DNA of 64,000 nucleotides from JAGOEF01 sp964511665 (GCA_964511665.1 CAZEHA010000003.1:54885-118884), one strand, 5' to 3'; positions 8,922 through 18,676 are shown, numbered from the stretch's first letter. Numbers and translations are program-made. The notes: a model not told the origin generated them from the letters alone.

Positions 8922-9890
8922 TTACAATCTTCTTACACTTCTATACCGACCCGGGTCGGAATTTATATCTACTCCGAAACAATAACGAACCATAATTTCG
9001 TGAGAACCACTAGAATAGGTACTCAAAGGTGAAAGTTCGATATCGTAGCAATAAGCAAAACTCAGACCATTCATTAAATAAATCCCCAACATTGGACTGA
9101 TAGCATCGTTGTAGCGATAGCTAACACCTCCCCATATTTTTTTACTGTAAACGAATTGTCCATTAATTGTAAATTGTGTTGTTGCACCGTCGAACTGCAT
9201 CAATACTGCCGGCCTAACTTCGAAGATAGGGTTGGGCAATTGATAGTTATATCCGGCCACCAAGTAATAATGTCTTTTAATGTAACTGGGTTTTTCGATA
9301 TCGAAATTAATACTGGGCTGCAACAAGTGGGTAAACGACAAACCTGCATACATTTTATCGTATTTAAAAAATGCACCGAATCCCATATCGAAGGCTACCT
9401 TGCTTTCGGAATGAGGAACAGCAGGGTCGGTATAAACTGTACCGCCATTTAACGATTCGGGCGTAATCCAATCTCCGTCGATAACCCTGTTGATAAAACC
9501 CAGATTAAGGCCTATTCCCAAACTTCCGTAACCCAAATCTACCCGATATGAATACATCAAGTTCATGTATAAGTCCGATTGAAAACCAATCATATCCTGG
9601 GTTATGGACAGGCCAACACCGCTGTTGATTGAATTAAGGGGCATTTCAGCATTAAAAACTGTGGTAACCGGCCTACCGCTTTTACCTCCATTTAGAGGAT
9701 TGCTGTTAAAACCAACATATTGTTGTCTGTGAACCGATGAAATACAAATTCCGTTGTTACTGCCGGCGTATCCGGGATTGTACGACAACTGATTAAATTC
9801 AAAGAGACTAAAATGAGGGTCGTTTTGAGCAAATATAAGACTTGCAAGCAGCACCAGTGAAATTGTTGATAATAATCTCCTCATAAACAT
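8922..9890 (-). CDS. porP: PorP/SprF family outer-membrane protein (T9SS)
   Basis: 322 residues with a signal peptide (cleavage after SLIFAQ) and a predicted outer-membrane beta-barrel. The family hallmark NQLSYNPGYAG lies just after the mature N-terminus, and the C-terminus ends in alternating aromatic strands. PorP/SprF proteins belong to the T9SS and can anchor or help export particular cargo. As first gene of the porP-gldKLMN operon it is more likely the core PorP than a cargo-specific SprF paralogue. ATG 9890 is used; ATG 9884 is an equally workable start. Confidence 0.9.
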   Translation of the reverse strand: MFMRRLLSTISLVLLASLIFAQNDPHFSLFEFNQLSYNPGYAGSNNGICISSVHRQQYVGFNSNPLNGGKSGRPVTTVFNAEMPLNSINSGVGLSITQDMIGFQSDLYMNLMYSYRVDLGYGSLGIGLNLGFINRVIDGDWITPESLNGGTVYTDPAVPHSESKVAFDMGFGAFFKYDKMYAGLSFTHLLQPSINFDIEKPSYIKRHYYLVAGYNYQLPNPIFEVRPAVLMQFDGATTQFTINGQFVYSKKIWGGVSYRYNDAISPMLGIYLMNGLSFAYCYDIELSPLSTYSSGSHEIMVRYCFGVDINSDPGRYRSVRRL

Positions 9891-10229
9891 AATTTTTTCT
9901 TTACAAACTTAATCTTTACTCATCAACGTTGCGGTAAAGAAATAACATTTTTTTCAAATTTCCAAACTTTATTAACATTTTTTTGTTGATAACTCAATTT
10001 TTGTTAACAAAGTACATCTTTACTGTCCTCTTCCCAACCAATCACTCACAATATTTCATCAAACTGCGAAATTTACAACAAATATTTTATTATACAAGTA
10101 CTTCAACAAAAAAAAACATTTTTTTCACAATCTTAGTAACGACACAAACACGAAGTATAGTATATTTAATTTAATAATTTTGTTAAAATAATTTTATTTA
10201 TAAACTTATTTAGTTAAAAATGAAATATA
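9891..10229. other. AT-rich regulatory region upstream of the T9SS operon
   Basis: 339 bp between topA and porP with no convincing gene. It contains three copies of AACATTTTTTT (9944-9954, 9974-9984 and 10115-10125), long A/T runs, and a candidate -7 element close to porP. No terminator-like hairpin with a GC-rich stem is visible for topA, whose transcript runs in the same direction, so some read-through into the T9SS operon is possible. Confidence 0.6.
9904..9911 (-). promoter_or_regulatory. Putative -7 element of the porP-gldKLMN operon
   Basis: The minus strand reads TAAGTTTG, matching TAnnTTTG, 13 bp upstream of the porP ATG at 9890. The nearest TTG upstream is spaced only about 12 bp instead of 19-21, so the -33 part is not convincing. 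Confidence 0.35.
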
Positions 10230-12506
10230 TTACTTACTTGTTGATTTTTTGATAATTTCTAAACATTCTTCGAGACTGACCGTTTGGGGGTCGAAGTTTT
10301 TGGGAATTCTGTAGTTTTTATTCTGATATGAAATATAAGGGCCAAAACGACCTTTTAAAATTGTAAGGTCGTTCACTCCCTGAAATGAACGCGGGAACAC
10401 ATCGTTTGCATTGCTGTTGATGATTTCAACAGCTTTATCGTAGCTTATAGTGTAGGGATCATCTTTGGTTTTGCGCAACGAGATAAACTTACCGTTATAC
10501 TTAACATAAGGCCCGAATTTCCCTATACCTATAATAATGTCATTTTCGTTGTATTTACCCAAATTTCGGGGCATTTTAAACAGTTCAATGGCTTCATCGA
10601 TAGTAATCGTTTCAATATTCTGACTTTGTAGAAGGCTGGCAAACCGGGGCTGAGTTGTCTCTGAATTGTCGCCCATTTGAACAAATGCACCATAGCGACC
10701 CACTTTAACAATAAGAACTTCTCCTGTTTCGGGATGGGTACCCAGTTTACGTTCAAATCGTTGAGTGTCTTTATGCGACAGTGTTTCCTCGACACGACTA
10801 TGAAATCCACTATAAAAACCATCAATCATTGAAGTCCATTCGAGTTTTCCTGCAGCAATTTCATCAAATTGCTTTTCGACCTCAGCCGTAAAATGAAAAT
10901 CCATTATAGCAGGGAAATGCTCTATAAGGAAGTCGGTAACAAGGATTCCGATAGATGTTGGGAACAATTTTGCATGTTCGGCACCATACTTTTCAATTTT
11001 TACTCCCTCTTCAATTTTTCCCTTCTTCACACTGATATATTTCAAATCTCTTTCGTTAGGTTTCCGGTCTTGCCGTATCACATACCCGCGTTGCTGAATT
11101 GTGGAAATGGTGGGCGCATATGTTGATGGTCTTCCTATTCCGAGTTCCTCAAGTTTTTTCACCAAACTGGCTTCATTATATCTTGGTGGGTGAACGGAAT
11201 ACTTCTGCATCGCACAAATCTCGGTATAGAATAATGTATCGCCCTTCTTCATACGGGGTAATACGCCCTGCTTTTCATCCCCATTTTCCTCGTCGGTCGA
11301 CTCAATATATAGTGTAAGAAAACCGTCGAAAACAATGACTTCGCCCTCGGCAATAAATTTGTGAGGAGATTTGCCAACAGATATTTCTACAATTGTTTTC
11401 TCGGTAATAGCTTCGGCCATTTGCGAAGCTATGGTTCTCTTCCAGATTAATTCATACAGTCGCTGTTCGGGCTTGGTTCCCTCAATAGTTTTCTGCTGCG
11501 CATAGGTGGGCCTGATGGCTTCGTGAGCCTCTTGTGCGCCCTTGGTTTTGGTTGTAAATTGCCTTGTTTTCAGATATTTATCGCCAAATTCAGATAATAC
11601 TGCTGTTTTAATAGTCGACAATGCCATATTCGACAAACTCACCGAATCGGTTCTCATATAAGTAATTTTTCCACTTTCGTAAAGGCTTTGAGCAACCCTC
11701 ATGGTTTGCGAAACAGAAAAATTGAGTTTTCGACTGGCCTCTTGCTGCAATGTAGAGGTGGTGAATGGAGGGGAAGGCGATTTTTTGCCCGGTTTCACCT
11801 GTAAATCGGTGATAGAAAAATCGGCATTACCGCAGCTCTCAACAAAAGCAGCGGCTTCTTCGAAGCTTTCGAAACGGGTATTCAATTCAGCTTTAAACGC
11901 CTTTCCGCCACTAACAAAATAGGCGTAAACTCTAAACTTGCTCTCGGAATTGAAAGCACCGATTTCTCGCTCACGGTCAACAATGAGTTTGACTGCCACC
12001 GACTGCACCCGACCCGCTGAGAGAGAAGGTTTTATTTTTTTCCACAATATTGGCGAAACTTCAAAACCAACCAATCTGTCGAGTACACGCCTGGCTTGCT
12101 GCGCATTTACCAGATTATTGTTGATTTCGCGGGGCGATTCAACAGCTCGGGCAATGGCCTCTTTCGTAATTTCATGAAAAACTATTCGCTTGGTGTTGCC
12201 AGGTTTCAGTTTTAACTCCTGTGCTAAATGCCATGCTATTGCCTCTCCTTCTCGGTCTTCGTCGGAAGCCAACCACACGAGTTTTGCTTCTTTTGCCAGT
12301 TTTTTCAATTCGGCAACCACTTTTTTCTTATCGGGCGAAACAATATAATCGGGCTGAAAGTTATTCTTGACATCAATGCCCAAATTCTTTTTCGACAAGT
12401 CGCGAATATGACCAAAACTAGATGTAACCAGAAAGTTTTCGCCTAAAAATTTTTTAATTGTTTTTGCTTTCGCAGGAGATTCTACAATAACCAGATTTTC
12501 TTCCAT
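10230..12506 (-). CDS. topA: DNA topoisomerase I (type IA)
   Basis: 758 residues. Relaxes negative supercoils by single-strand passage. The Toprim domain is at the N-terminus (VIVESPAKAKTIKKFLG; DEDREGEAIAWHL at 82-94), the catalytic tyrosine is Y283 in ITYMRTDSVSLS, and the C-terminus holds repeats of the form GRYGAFVQMGD and GRFGPYISY instead of the four-cysteine zinc fingers of the E. coli enzyme; this is usual in Bacteroidota. ATG at 12506. Divergent from the penicillin-binding protein gene. Confidence 0.96.
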   Translation of the reverse strand: MEENLVIVESPAKAKTIKKFLGENFLVTSSFGHIRDLSKKNLGIDVKNNFQPDYIVSPDKKKVVAELKKLAKEAKLVWLASDEDREGEAIAWHLAQELKLKPGNTKRIVFHEITKEAIARAVESPREINNNLVNAQQARRVLDRLVGFEVSPILWKKIKPSLSAGRVQSVAVKLIVDREREIGAFNSESKFRVYAYFVSGGKAFKAELNTRFESFEEAAAFVESCGNADFSITDLQVKPGKKSPSPPFTTSTLQQEASRKLNFSVSQTMRVAQSLYESGKITYMRTDSVSLSNMALSTIKTAVLSEFGDKYLKTRQFTTKTKGAQEAHEAIRPTYAQQKTIEGTKPEQRLYELIWKRTIASQMAEAITEKTIVEISVGKSPHKFIAEGEVIVFDGFLTLYIESTDEENGDEKQGVLPRMKKGDTLFYTEICAMQKYSVHPPRYNEASLVKKLEELGIGRPSTYAPTISTIQQRGYVIRQDRKPNERDLKYISVKKGKIEEGVKIEKYGAEHAKLFPTSIGILVTDFLIEHFPAIMDFHFTAEVEKQFDEIAAGKLEWTSMIDGFYSGFHSRVEETLSHKDTQRFERKLGTHPETGEVLIVKVGRYGAFVQMGDNSETTQPRFASLLQSQNIETITIDEAIELFKMPRNLGKYNENDIIIGIGKFGPYVKYNGKFISLRKTKDDPYTISYDKAVEIINSNANDVFPRSFQGVNDLTILKGRFGPYISYQNKNYRIPKNFDPQTVSLEECLEIIKKSTSK

Positions 12507-12576
12507 CGGCTTAATTTAATTCAGAAATGTGGTGCAAATTAAATCATTTCAAAAAGCAACTTCAAATTTTATTATG

Positions 12577-12584
12577 TAATTTTG
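12577..12584 (+). promoter_or_regulatory. Putative -7 element of the PBP1A gene
   Basis: TAATTTTG, a full match to the Bacteroidota -7 consensus, 17 bp before the ATG at 12602. It lies inside the longest possible reading frame (from 12527), which argues for 12602 as the true start. No clear -33 element. Confidence 0.4.
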
Positions 12585-12601
12585 CTTCAAATTATTGGAA
12601 C

Positions 12602-14980
12602 ATGACCATTCAAACAAGAGAACAGCAGGGCACTAACAAACTTAAGAACAAAGAGTTATCGCCAAATAAAACAAGAAATAAATTTTTATTTTTTTTCTGG
12701 GGCAGCTATATATTTTTTGTAATTCTTGTTAGTTTTTACTTTTTATTATTATCGTCGGGCTTTTTTGGGTTCATGCCCGAATTTGAGCAACTTGAGAATC
12801 CCAAGAGTAATTTAGCCAGTAAGATTATCTCATCTGATCAGGTATTGCTGGGAACTTATTTTCGCGAAAACCGCAGTCAGGTGCAATACGAAGATTTATC
12901 TCCCCATCTTGTTAACGCATTAATTGCAACCGAAGACATTAGATATTACAAACATTCAGGAATTGATATTAGAGCCTTAGGGCGGGTATTCAGTGGCATG
13001 TTTTCAGGGGGCAATAAGGGGGGAGGCAGTACCATAACCCAACAATTGGCAAAAATGCTATTCCCCCGCGAAACCGACATATCGAAGCTGGCATTCGTAA
13101 ACCGTAAATTTCGAGAATGGGTAATTGCAGTAAAACTAGAAAGGAGCTATACCAAAGAGGAAATTATAGCCATGTACTTCAACCGTTTCGATTTTTTGAA
13201 TTTGGCTGTGGGGATCGAATCGGCTGCAAGGGTGTATTTTAACACAACTCCCGATTCATTAAGCATTGCCCAAGCAGCCATGTTGGTGGGAATGGCAAAA
13301 AACCCGTCTCTCTATAATCCGTTGCGACGACCCGAAGAAACCTTGCATCGCCGAAACGTAGTGTTGTCGCAAATGAAAAAATATGATTTTATCAGCAAGA
13401 GCGAATTCGATACATTAAAAAATACCGGTTTAGGTATCAAGTTTCAAAAAGTAGATCATAATATAGGGACAGCAACCTATTTCAGGGAATTTCTAAGAAT
13501 GTGGCTTACTGCCGAAAAACCCGATTACAGCAAATACATCGACAAGCGTATTTATGTTGAAGACTCTATCAATTGGCATACCGATCCATCGTATGGATGG
13601 TGCAACAAAAACACCAAAGCCGATGGGAGCAACTATGACATATACAGCGATGGCCTGAAGATTTACACAACCATTAACTCGCGGATGCAGAAATATGCCG
13701 AATATGCGCTTGCCGAGCACTTGGGTAATTATTTGCAAGCCGAGTTCTTTAGAGATCAAAAAAATAGGAAAAAGGCTCCGTTTTCCGACAATCTCACCAT
13801 GGAACAGATTGATAACATCATGAACCTTTCGATGAAAAGAAGCGAAAGATATCGTGTGCTAAAGGCCGATAATCTTTCGGAAGACGAGATTGTTAAAAAC
13901 TTTAACACTCCTACTCCTATGTCCGTTTTCAGTTGGAAGGGAGATATTGACACAATAATGACTCCAATTGATTCAATTAAATATTACAAATACTATTTGC
14001 GCGCCGGTTTTATGTCGATGGAACCTCAAACCGGATTTGTGAGAGCTTATGTGGGAGGTATAAACTACCAGCATTTTAAATTCGATCAGGTTTCGGTTGC
14101 CCGACGACAAGTGGGTTCTACCATAAAACCATTTATTTATTGTTTGGCTATGCAAAACGGGTATTCGCCATGCACACAGGTACCCAACATTGAAGTAACG
14201 TTTGAACTACCCGAAGGGTCGCCTCAAAAGTTTTACACACCCAAATACTCACCGTCGGACCGCGATGGAGAAATGATAACATTGAAATATGGTTTGGCGG
14301 GTTCTCTCAACCAGATATCGGCATGGGTGCTAAAACAATTTTCGCCTGAAGCGGTAATCAATCTTGCTCGAAAAATGGGTGTTTACAGCCATATCGACCC
14401 TTATCCCAGCATATGCGTGGGTGCTGCCGAGGTTTTACTCAAAGAAATGGTATCGGGTTATTGCACCTTTGCCAACAAAGGCATCTACACCAGGCCCATG
14501 TTTGTTACCCGAATCGAAGACAAAGACGGCAATGTTCTTGGAACATTCAGGCCCATTCAAAAAGAAGCTGTTAGTGAAGAAACAGCATACCTGATGCTGG
14601 ATTTAATGCGGGGTGTTGTCGATTTTGGAACGAGTGTTCGGCTCCGTTACAAATACAAGCTAAATAGTGACTTGGCAGGAAAAACCGGAACTACGAATAA
14701 CCATTCCGATGGTTGGTTTATCGGCATTTCGCCTCAACTAGTAAGCGGTGCATGGGTAGGGGGCGAAGAAAGAAGCATCCACTTTAGAACCATAACTCTG
14801 GGGCAGGGTGCTGTGATGGCACTACCAATTTGGGGACTGTATATGCAAAAAGTATTCGACGACGAAACGCTTCCTTACGACACAAAAGTAAAATTTGAAC
14901 GACCCGATAAAGTGAGTGTTGAAACCGACTGCGACACATACAACAAAGAAAACAAACCCTACAATTTTATAGAGCTGTAG
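12602..14980 (+). CDS. Class A penicillin-binding protein (PBP1A-like)
   Basis: About 792 residues. Bifunctional peptidoglycan synthase. One N-terminal membrane helix (about 30-55); GT51 transglycosylase with IATEDIRYYKHSGID (catalytic Glu) and GGSTITQQLAKMLF; transpeptidase with the SxxK serine in GSTIKPF, SxN as SLN, and KTGTT. The frame is open from 12527, but the ATG at 12602 gives the normal start (MTIQTREQQG), and a -7 promoter element lies between the two. The stop abuts the stop of convergent radA with no base between them. Confidence 0.93.
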   Translation: MTIQTREQQGTNKLKNKELSPNKTRNKFLFFFWGSYIFFVILVSFYFLLLSSGFFGFMPEFEQLENPKSNLASKIISSDQVLLGTYFRENRSQVQYEDLSPHLVNALIATEDIRYYKHSGIDIRALGRVFSGMFSGGNKGGGSTITQQLAKMLFPRETDISKLAFVNRKFREWVIAVKLERSYTKEEIIAMYFNRFDFLNLAVGIESAARVYFNTTPDSLSIAQAAMLVGMAKNPSLYNPLRRPEETLHRRNVVLSQMKKYDFISKSEFDTLKNTGLGIKFQKVDHNIGTATYFREFLRMWLTAEKPDYSKYIDKRIYVEDSINWHTDPSYGWCNKNTKADGSNYDIYSDGLKIYTTINSRMQKYAEYALAEHLGNYLQAEFFRDQKNRKKAPFSDNLTMEQIDNIMNLSMKRSERYRVLKADNLSEDEIVKNFNTPTPMSVFSWKGDIDTIMTPIDSIKYYKYYLRAGFMSMEPQTGFVRAYVGGINYQHFKFDQVSVARRQVGSTIKPFIYCLAMQNGYSPCTQVPNIEVTFELPEGSPQKFYTPKYSPSDRDGEMITLKYGLAGSLNQISAWVLKQFSPEAVINLARKMGVYSHIDPYPSICVGAAEVLLKEMVSGYCTFANKGIYTRPMFVTRIEDKDGNVLGTFRPIQKEAVSEETAYLMLDLMRGVVDFGTSVRLRYKYKLNSDLAGKTGTTNNHSDGWFIGISPQLVSGAWVGGEERSIHFRTITLGQGAVMALPIWGLYMQKVFDDETLPYDTKVKFERPDKVSVETDCDTYNKENKPYNFIEL

Positions 14981-16339
14981 TCATCGGAAAACTTGCTTGG
15001 CAAACTGCTGGATACCGGCAACCGGAATTATTTCGATTTGTGAGGTAATGGATTCAATCTTTTGGTATTTCGAAACAAAAAGGCGGTTAAAACCCAATTT
15101 TGTAATCTCCGAAATTCGCAATTGAAAGTTGGCGACAGGTCGTATTTGCCCTGTAAGACTAATCTCTCCCAAAAAACATGTATTGCCGGTAACCGGCATA
15201 TCGGTAAGTGATGATAGCAGTGCTGCAAGCACTGCCAAATCGGCAGCGGGATCATTCAGTTTGATGCCTCCGGCAATGTTTAAAAAAATATCTTTTTGAC
15301 CAAGCCTGTATCCCAATCTTTTTTCGATAACTGCCAAAATCATATTCAGTCGTCGTGAATCGAAACCGGTTGCAGTGCGTTGAGGACTGCTATAAACCGA
15401 ATTACCGGCCAGTGCTTGTATTTCGAGCATCAACGAGCGACTTCCTTCGTTCATAGCAGTTACTGCAACTCCGCCCACATCCTCGTCTCTACCGGTAAGG
15501 AGCAAATTACCTGGATCAGAAATTTCGCTCAAACCTTGTTGGGTCATCTCAAAAACACCCAGTTCAAAAGCCGATCCAAAGCGGTTTTTCTTACTTCTCA
15601 GCAAGCGATAATAATTGTTTGTATCTCCTTCGAATTGCAGCACAACGTCAACAATATGCTCAAGCGACATAGGGCCGGCAATGCTGCCTTCTTTGTTAAT
15701 GTGTCCGATAATAATAACCGGAACACCCGTTGTTTTGGCAAACTTCTGTAGTAATTGAGCACAAGCCCTTACCTGACTTACCGATCCGGGGACAGAAGAA
15801 ATCTCATCGGTATAAACAGTTTGAACCGAATCTACAACCAACACGTCAGGGCTGGTATTACGGGCTGCTTCAATGATATGATCGATAGATGTTCCCGAGT
15901 ACAAATATACCTTAGCAGCATTGCTGTTCAGTCGATTTGCCCTGAGTTTTATTTGCGAGGGACTCTCTTCGCCCGAGACATATAGAATTCTCTTTTGATG
16001 CAAAGCCAGCACCGACTGCAATACCAATGTTGATTTTCCGATGCCGGGTTCACCCCCCAACAAAACCAAAGACCCTTTCACCAATCCCCCGCCCAACACA
16101 CGGTTGAATTCATCATAGGGCAATTGGATGCGTTCGCTTTCGGTAACGTCAATATCTCCTAACTCAAATATTTCTGATTCGGGAACCGATACCGCCAAAG
16201 CATTTGCCTTCCCTTTTTTCTCAACAACTTCTTCAACAAACGAGTTCCATGTATTACACGAAGGACAACGCCCTATCCATTTGGGAGATTTATAGGCACA
16301 CTGCTGACAAACAAAAACGGTTTTAGAGGCTGGGGCCAT
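14981..16339 (-). CDS. radA: DNA repair protein RadA
   Basis: 452 residues. RadA (Sms) is a RecA-like ATPase that drives branch migration in recombination and repair. Domains in order: a four-cysteine zinc finger (C11, C14, C25, C28), RecA-like ATPase with Walker A GGEPGIGKST, the RadA-specific KNRFG motif, and a C-terminal Lon-protease-like domain. Last gene of the panC-panD-rfaE2-lipoprotein-radA run, 3 bp after the lipoprotein gene. Confidence 0.95.
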   Translation of the reverse strand: MAPASKTVFVCQQCAYKSPKWIGRCPSCNTWNSFVEEVVEKKGKANALAVSVPESEIFELGDIDVTESERIQLPYDEFNRVLGGGLVKGSLVLLGGEPGIGKSTLVLQSVLALHQKRILYVSGEESPSQIKLRANRLNSNAAKVYLYSGTSIDHIIEAARNTSPDVLVVDSVQTVYTDEISSVPGSVSQVRACAQLLQKFAKTTGVPVIIIGHINKEGSIAGPMSLEHIVDVVLQFEGDTNNYYRLLRSKKNRFGSAFELGVFEMTQQGLSEISDPGNLLLTGRDEDVGGVAVTAMNEGSRSLMLEIQALAGNSVYSSPQRTATGFDSRRLNMILAVIEKRLGYRLGQKDIFLNIAGGIKLNDPAADLAVLAALLSSLTDMPVTGNTCFLGEISLTGQIRPVANFQLRISEITKLGFNRLFVSKYQKIESITSQIEIIPVAGIQQFAKQVFR

Positions 16340-16342
16340 GTT

Positions 16343-16765
16343 CTAGTTCAAACGCGTAAACTCCCTCCACAGATATGAACTACTTTCTCGTTCTTTAGTT
16401 TCGGGATCAATATCGATACGACGCAACTTCATGGTATTATCTTTAAAATACTCAACCTGCCACAAGCCATTAACATCAGTATAATTGGTAAAAGCGACGC
16501 TGCCTTCGATGGTAATCAAAGTTTTTGTCAACTTTTTTTCTACACTGTACAAGCAATTATCATAGCGTAAGTCTTCACCCATAAGATAGGTTCTTACTAA
16601 AGTGCCATCAGTATTAAATTGCCAGGTAATCAGCACTGTGGTTTCGTCAAGCATCAACTCCGACTTCCATTCTCCAACAATTTCATCCTGAACTTTTGTA
16701 CACGAAGAAAAAGAAATCAAAATAACCAATAGTGTTAGTAATTGGAAGGTTATCGCTTTTTTCAT
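16343..16765 (-). CDS. Small lipocalin-like lipoprotein
   Basis: 140 residues from ATG 16765 (a longer frame to 16822 would place 19 odd residues before the signal peptide). Lipobox LISFSSC with the lipidated cysteine at residue 22. The mature part starts IVGEWKSE, then alternates short beta strands (ITWQFNTDGTLVRTY, LWQVEYF, MKLRRIDID), a pattern seen in lipocalin-like lipoproteins of Bacteroidota. No specific function can be assigned. It sits between rfaE2 (66 bp upstream) and radA. Confidence 0.75.
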   Translation of the reverse strand: MKKAITFQLLTLLVILISFSSCTKVQDEIVGEWKSELMLDETTVLITWQFNTDGTLVRTYLMGEDLRYDNCLYSVEKKLTKTLITIEGSVAFTNYTDVNGLWQVEYFKDNTMKLRRIDIDPETKERESSSYLWREFTRLN

Positions 16766-16831
16766 AGTTTGACGAATTAATGCATTAATCTGCAAATATA
16801 TATATAAATAATTAAGCCACACAAAAAATGT

Positions 16832-17314
16832 TTAAAACTTTTGTAGAATATTGGTTGTGCTATATCCATCAACCAATGGAATGGTTAACACTTTGCCTCC
16901 CCTACCGGTAACAAATTCATATCCGGCAATTTCTTCTACCTGATAGTCACCTCCTTTAATTAAAAAATCGGGGGAAACCATTTCGATTAGTTTTATAGGT
17001 GTATCATCGTCGAAAACACAAACGGCATCAACCACCCGCAAGGCAGCCAGCGTAACAGCACGCGACTGTTCATTCTGCAAGGGTCGGTTATTGCCTTTGA
17101 GTCGTTTTACTGAATCATCGCTGTTGAGCCCCACAATAAGTTTAGTGCCCCATCCGGCAGCCTGATGCAAATATTCTACATGGCCTTTGTGTAAAATATC
17201 GAAACAACCGTTGGTGAAAACAATTTTTTCACAGTGCCTCCTCCACGATTCAATTAAGACTTCAATTGTGTGGAGCTTGTAAATTCTGTGATAGAGTGCT
17301 GCCAGATTATCCAT
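16832..17314 (-). CDS. rfaE2: D-glycero-beta-D-manno-heptose 1-phosphate adenylyltransferase
   Basis: 160 residues, the stand-alone adenylyltransferase half of HldE/RfaE. Activates heptose-1-phosphate with ATP to ADP-heptose for the lipopolysaccharide inner core. The cytidylyltransferase-type motif FTNGCFDILHKGHVEYL (with HxGH) is near residue 33, and the protein ends with the family-typical GYSTTNILQKF. The kinase half (rfaE1) is not in this window. Start ATG 17314 is 3 bp from the panD stop. Confidence 0.92.
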   Translation of the reverse strand: MDNLAALYHRIYKLHTIEVLIESWRRHCEKIVFTNGCFDILHKGHVEYLHQAAGWGTKLIVGLNSDDSVKRLKGNNRPLQNEQSRAVTLAALRVVDAVCVFDDDTPIKLIEMVSPDFLIKGGDYQVEEIAGYEFVTGRGGKVLTIPLVDGYSTTNILQKF

Positions 17315-17317
17315 GGT

Positions 17318-17668
17318 TTAAAGTAACTGATTTGAAACTGTGTCGGGAAACACCAAAGCCGGTTTAAAACTTTTGGCTTCCTCAAAATCGATACTGGCAT
17401 ACGAAATTATTATCAACACATCGCCCACTACTACTTTTCGCGCAGCCGGTCCATTAAGACATATCACTCCTGAGCCATATTCACCTTTAATTACATACGT
17501 TTCGAGGCGCTCACCATTATTCAGATTGATAACCTGAACTTTTTCGTTTTCGATGAGATTGGCCGCTATCATCAACTTTTCATCAATGGTAATGCTACCT
17601 ACATAATGAAGATTTGCCTCGGTAACGGTAACCTTATGAATCTTTGATTTTACTATTTCTATATTCAT
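17318..17668 (-). CDS. panD: Aspartate 1-decarboxylase precursor
   Basis: 116 residues. Makes beta-alanine from aspartate for pantothenate (coenzyme A) synthesis. The self-cleavage site that yields the pyruvoyl group is present as G24-S25 in [10 protein letters not shown], and [10 protein letters not shown] and NGPAARKV are family-typical. Forms the pantothenate pair with panC, 40 bp upstream. Confidence 0.96.
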   Translation of the reverse strand: MNIEIVKSKIHKVTVTEANLHYVGSITIDEKLMIAANLIENEKVQVINLNNGERLETYVIKGEYGSGVICLNGPAARKVVVGDVLIIISYASIDFEEAKSFKPALVFPDTVSNQLL

Positions 17669-17708
17669 ACCAAAAAATCAAAGCGCAAAGATACAAATAT
17701 TTGACTGA

Positions 17709-18551
17709 TTACTTCAAATAAATATTATCAATAAGTCGCACACCACCACACCACACCGCCAACAACAACATATTTCCACGGGCAATATCATGTGGCGAAA
17801 CACTTTGCAATGTATTGCCGTTACACACCTCAACATATTCAACGGTAAATTGCGGGAACAATTTCAGCTGGGCCCACATAAACTCCAGGAGTTGAGCAAC
17901 CGTTTTATCGGAATAATTATCGGCAGCTAGTTTCAGTGTTTTATATATGTTGGGGGCTATACTTCGCGAATGAGTATCGAGGCGCATATTTCTAGAGCTC
18001 ATTGCGAGTCCGTCAGATTCTCTTACAATATCACAGGCAATAATATCGATATTGGGGAAGTACTCTAACGCAAGCAGTGAAATAATTCTTAACTGCTGAT
18101 AATCTTTCATGCCGAAAAACGCCTTATGCGGTTTCACCGACTGGAATAAAGCATATACCACATCGATCATTCCTTGAAAATGCCCGGGACGAAATTTCCC
18201 TTCGAGTACTTTATCAAGATTTCTAAAATTCAAAGAGATAGAATCTTCGCTGCGAAACAATTCGTTGTAATCGGGACAAAAAACGGCATGGCAAGAATGC
18301 GATTCCAGTAACTGTAGGTCGGCTACTTGATTTCGCGGATAGGTGTGGTAATCGGCTTTATCGTTAAACTGACGAGGATTCACAAATATACTTACCACAA
18401 CGGTGTCGGTTTGGCTTACGGCCTGTTCTACCAACGAAATATGCCCCCGATGCAATGCCCCCATGGTGGGAACAAAACCAATAGTTTTATTAAGACTTTT
18501 CTCAGCAAAAACAAAATCTGCAATTTCTAATTGTGTTGTAAAAATTTTCAT
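17709..18551 (-). CDS. panC: Pantothenate synthetase
   Basis: 280 residues. Condenses pantoate and beta-alanine, using ATP. The HIGH-type motif PTMGALHRGHISLV is near residue 27, FVNPRQFN follows, and the KMSKS-like segment MSSRN is present. Directly upstream of panD, so the product and beta-alanine supply are encoded together. Divergent from the glycogen synthase-like gene. A -7 element sits 26 bp upstream. Confidence 0.96.
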   Translation of the reverse strand: MKIFTTQLEIADFVFAEKSLNKTIGFVPTMGALHRGHISLVEQAVSQTDTVVVSIFVNPRQFNDKADYHTYPRNQVADLQLLESHSCHAVFCPDYNELFRSEDSISLNFRNLDKVLEGKFRPGHFQGMIDVVYALFQSVKPHKAFFGMKDYQQLRIISLLALEYFPNIDIIACDIVRESDGLAMSSRNMRLDTHSRSIAPNIYKTLKLAADNYSDKTVAQLLEFMWAQLKLFPQFTVEYVEVCNGNTLQSVSPHDIARGNMLLLAVWCGGVRLIDNIYLK

Positions 18552-18576
18552 TTTGCAAAAAATAAAATCAACAAAA

Positions 18577-18584
18577 CAAAATTA
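18577..18584 (-). promoter_or_regulatory. Putative -7 element of the pan operon
   Basis: Minus strand TAATTTTG, a full match to TAnnTTTG, 25 bp upstream of the panC ATG. No TTTG at the -33 distance. Confidence 0.4.
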
Positions 18585-18645
18585 GTATTTATTCGTTATA
18601 AGTGCTGTTATATCTATTTGAAACAATGTGTCGCGAATTTGGTTT

Positions 18646-18676
18646 TTTGAAAAACAGATATATTTTATTACCTTTG
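18646..18676 (+). promoter_or_regulatory. Bacteroidota-type promoter of the glg-like/DUF4270/glmS operon
   Basis: TTTG (18646-18649), a 19-bp spacer and TACCTTTG (18669-18676) match both the -33 and -7 boxes at the right distance. Transcription would start around 18683, giving a leader of about 30 nt before the ATG at 18715. Confidence 0.75.

Noticed and set aside
10001..10200. Small RNA or gene in the AT-rich stretch between topA and porP
   Set aside because: A 63-codon frame exists (9983-10174) but it is low-complexity and has no start context; no stable stem is visible.
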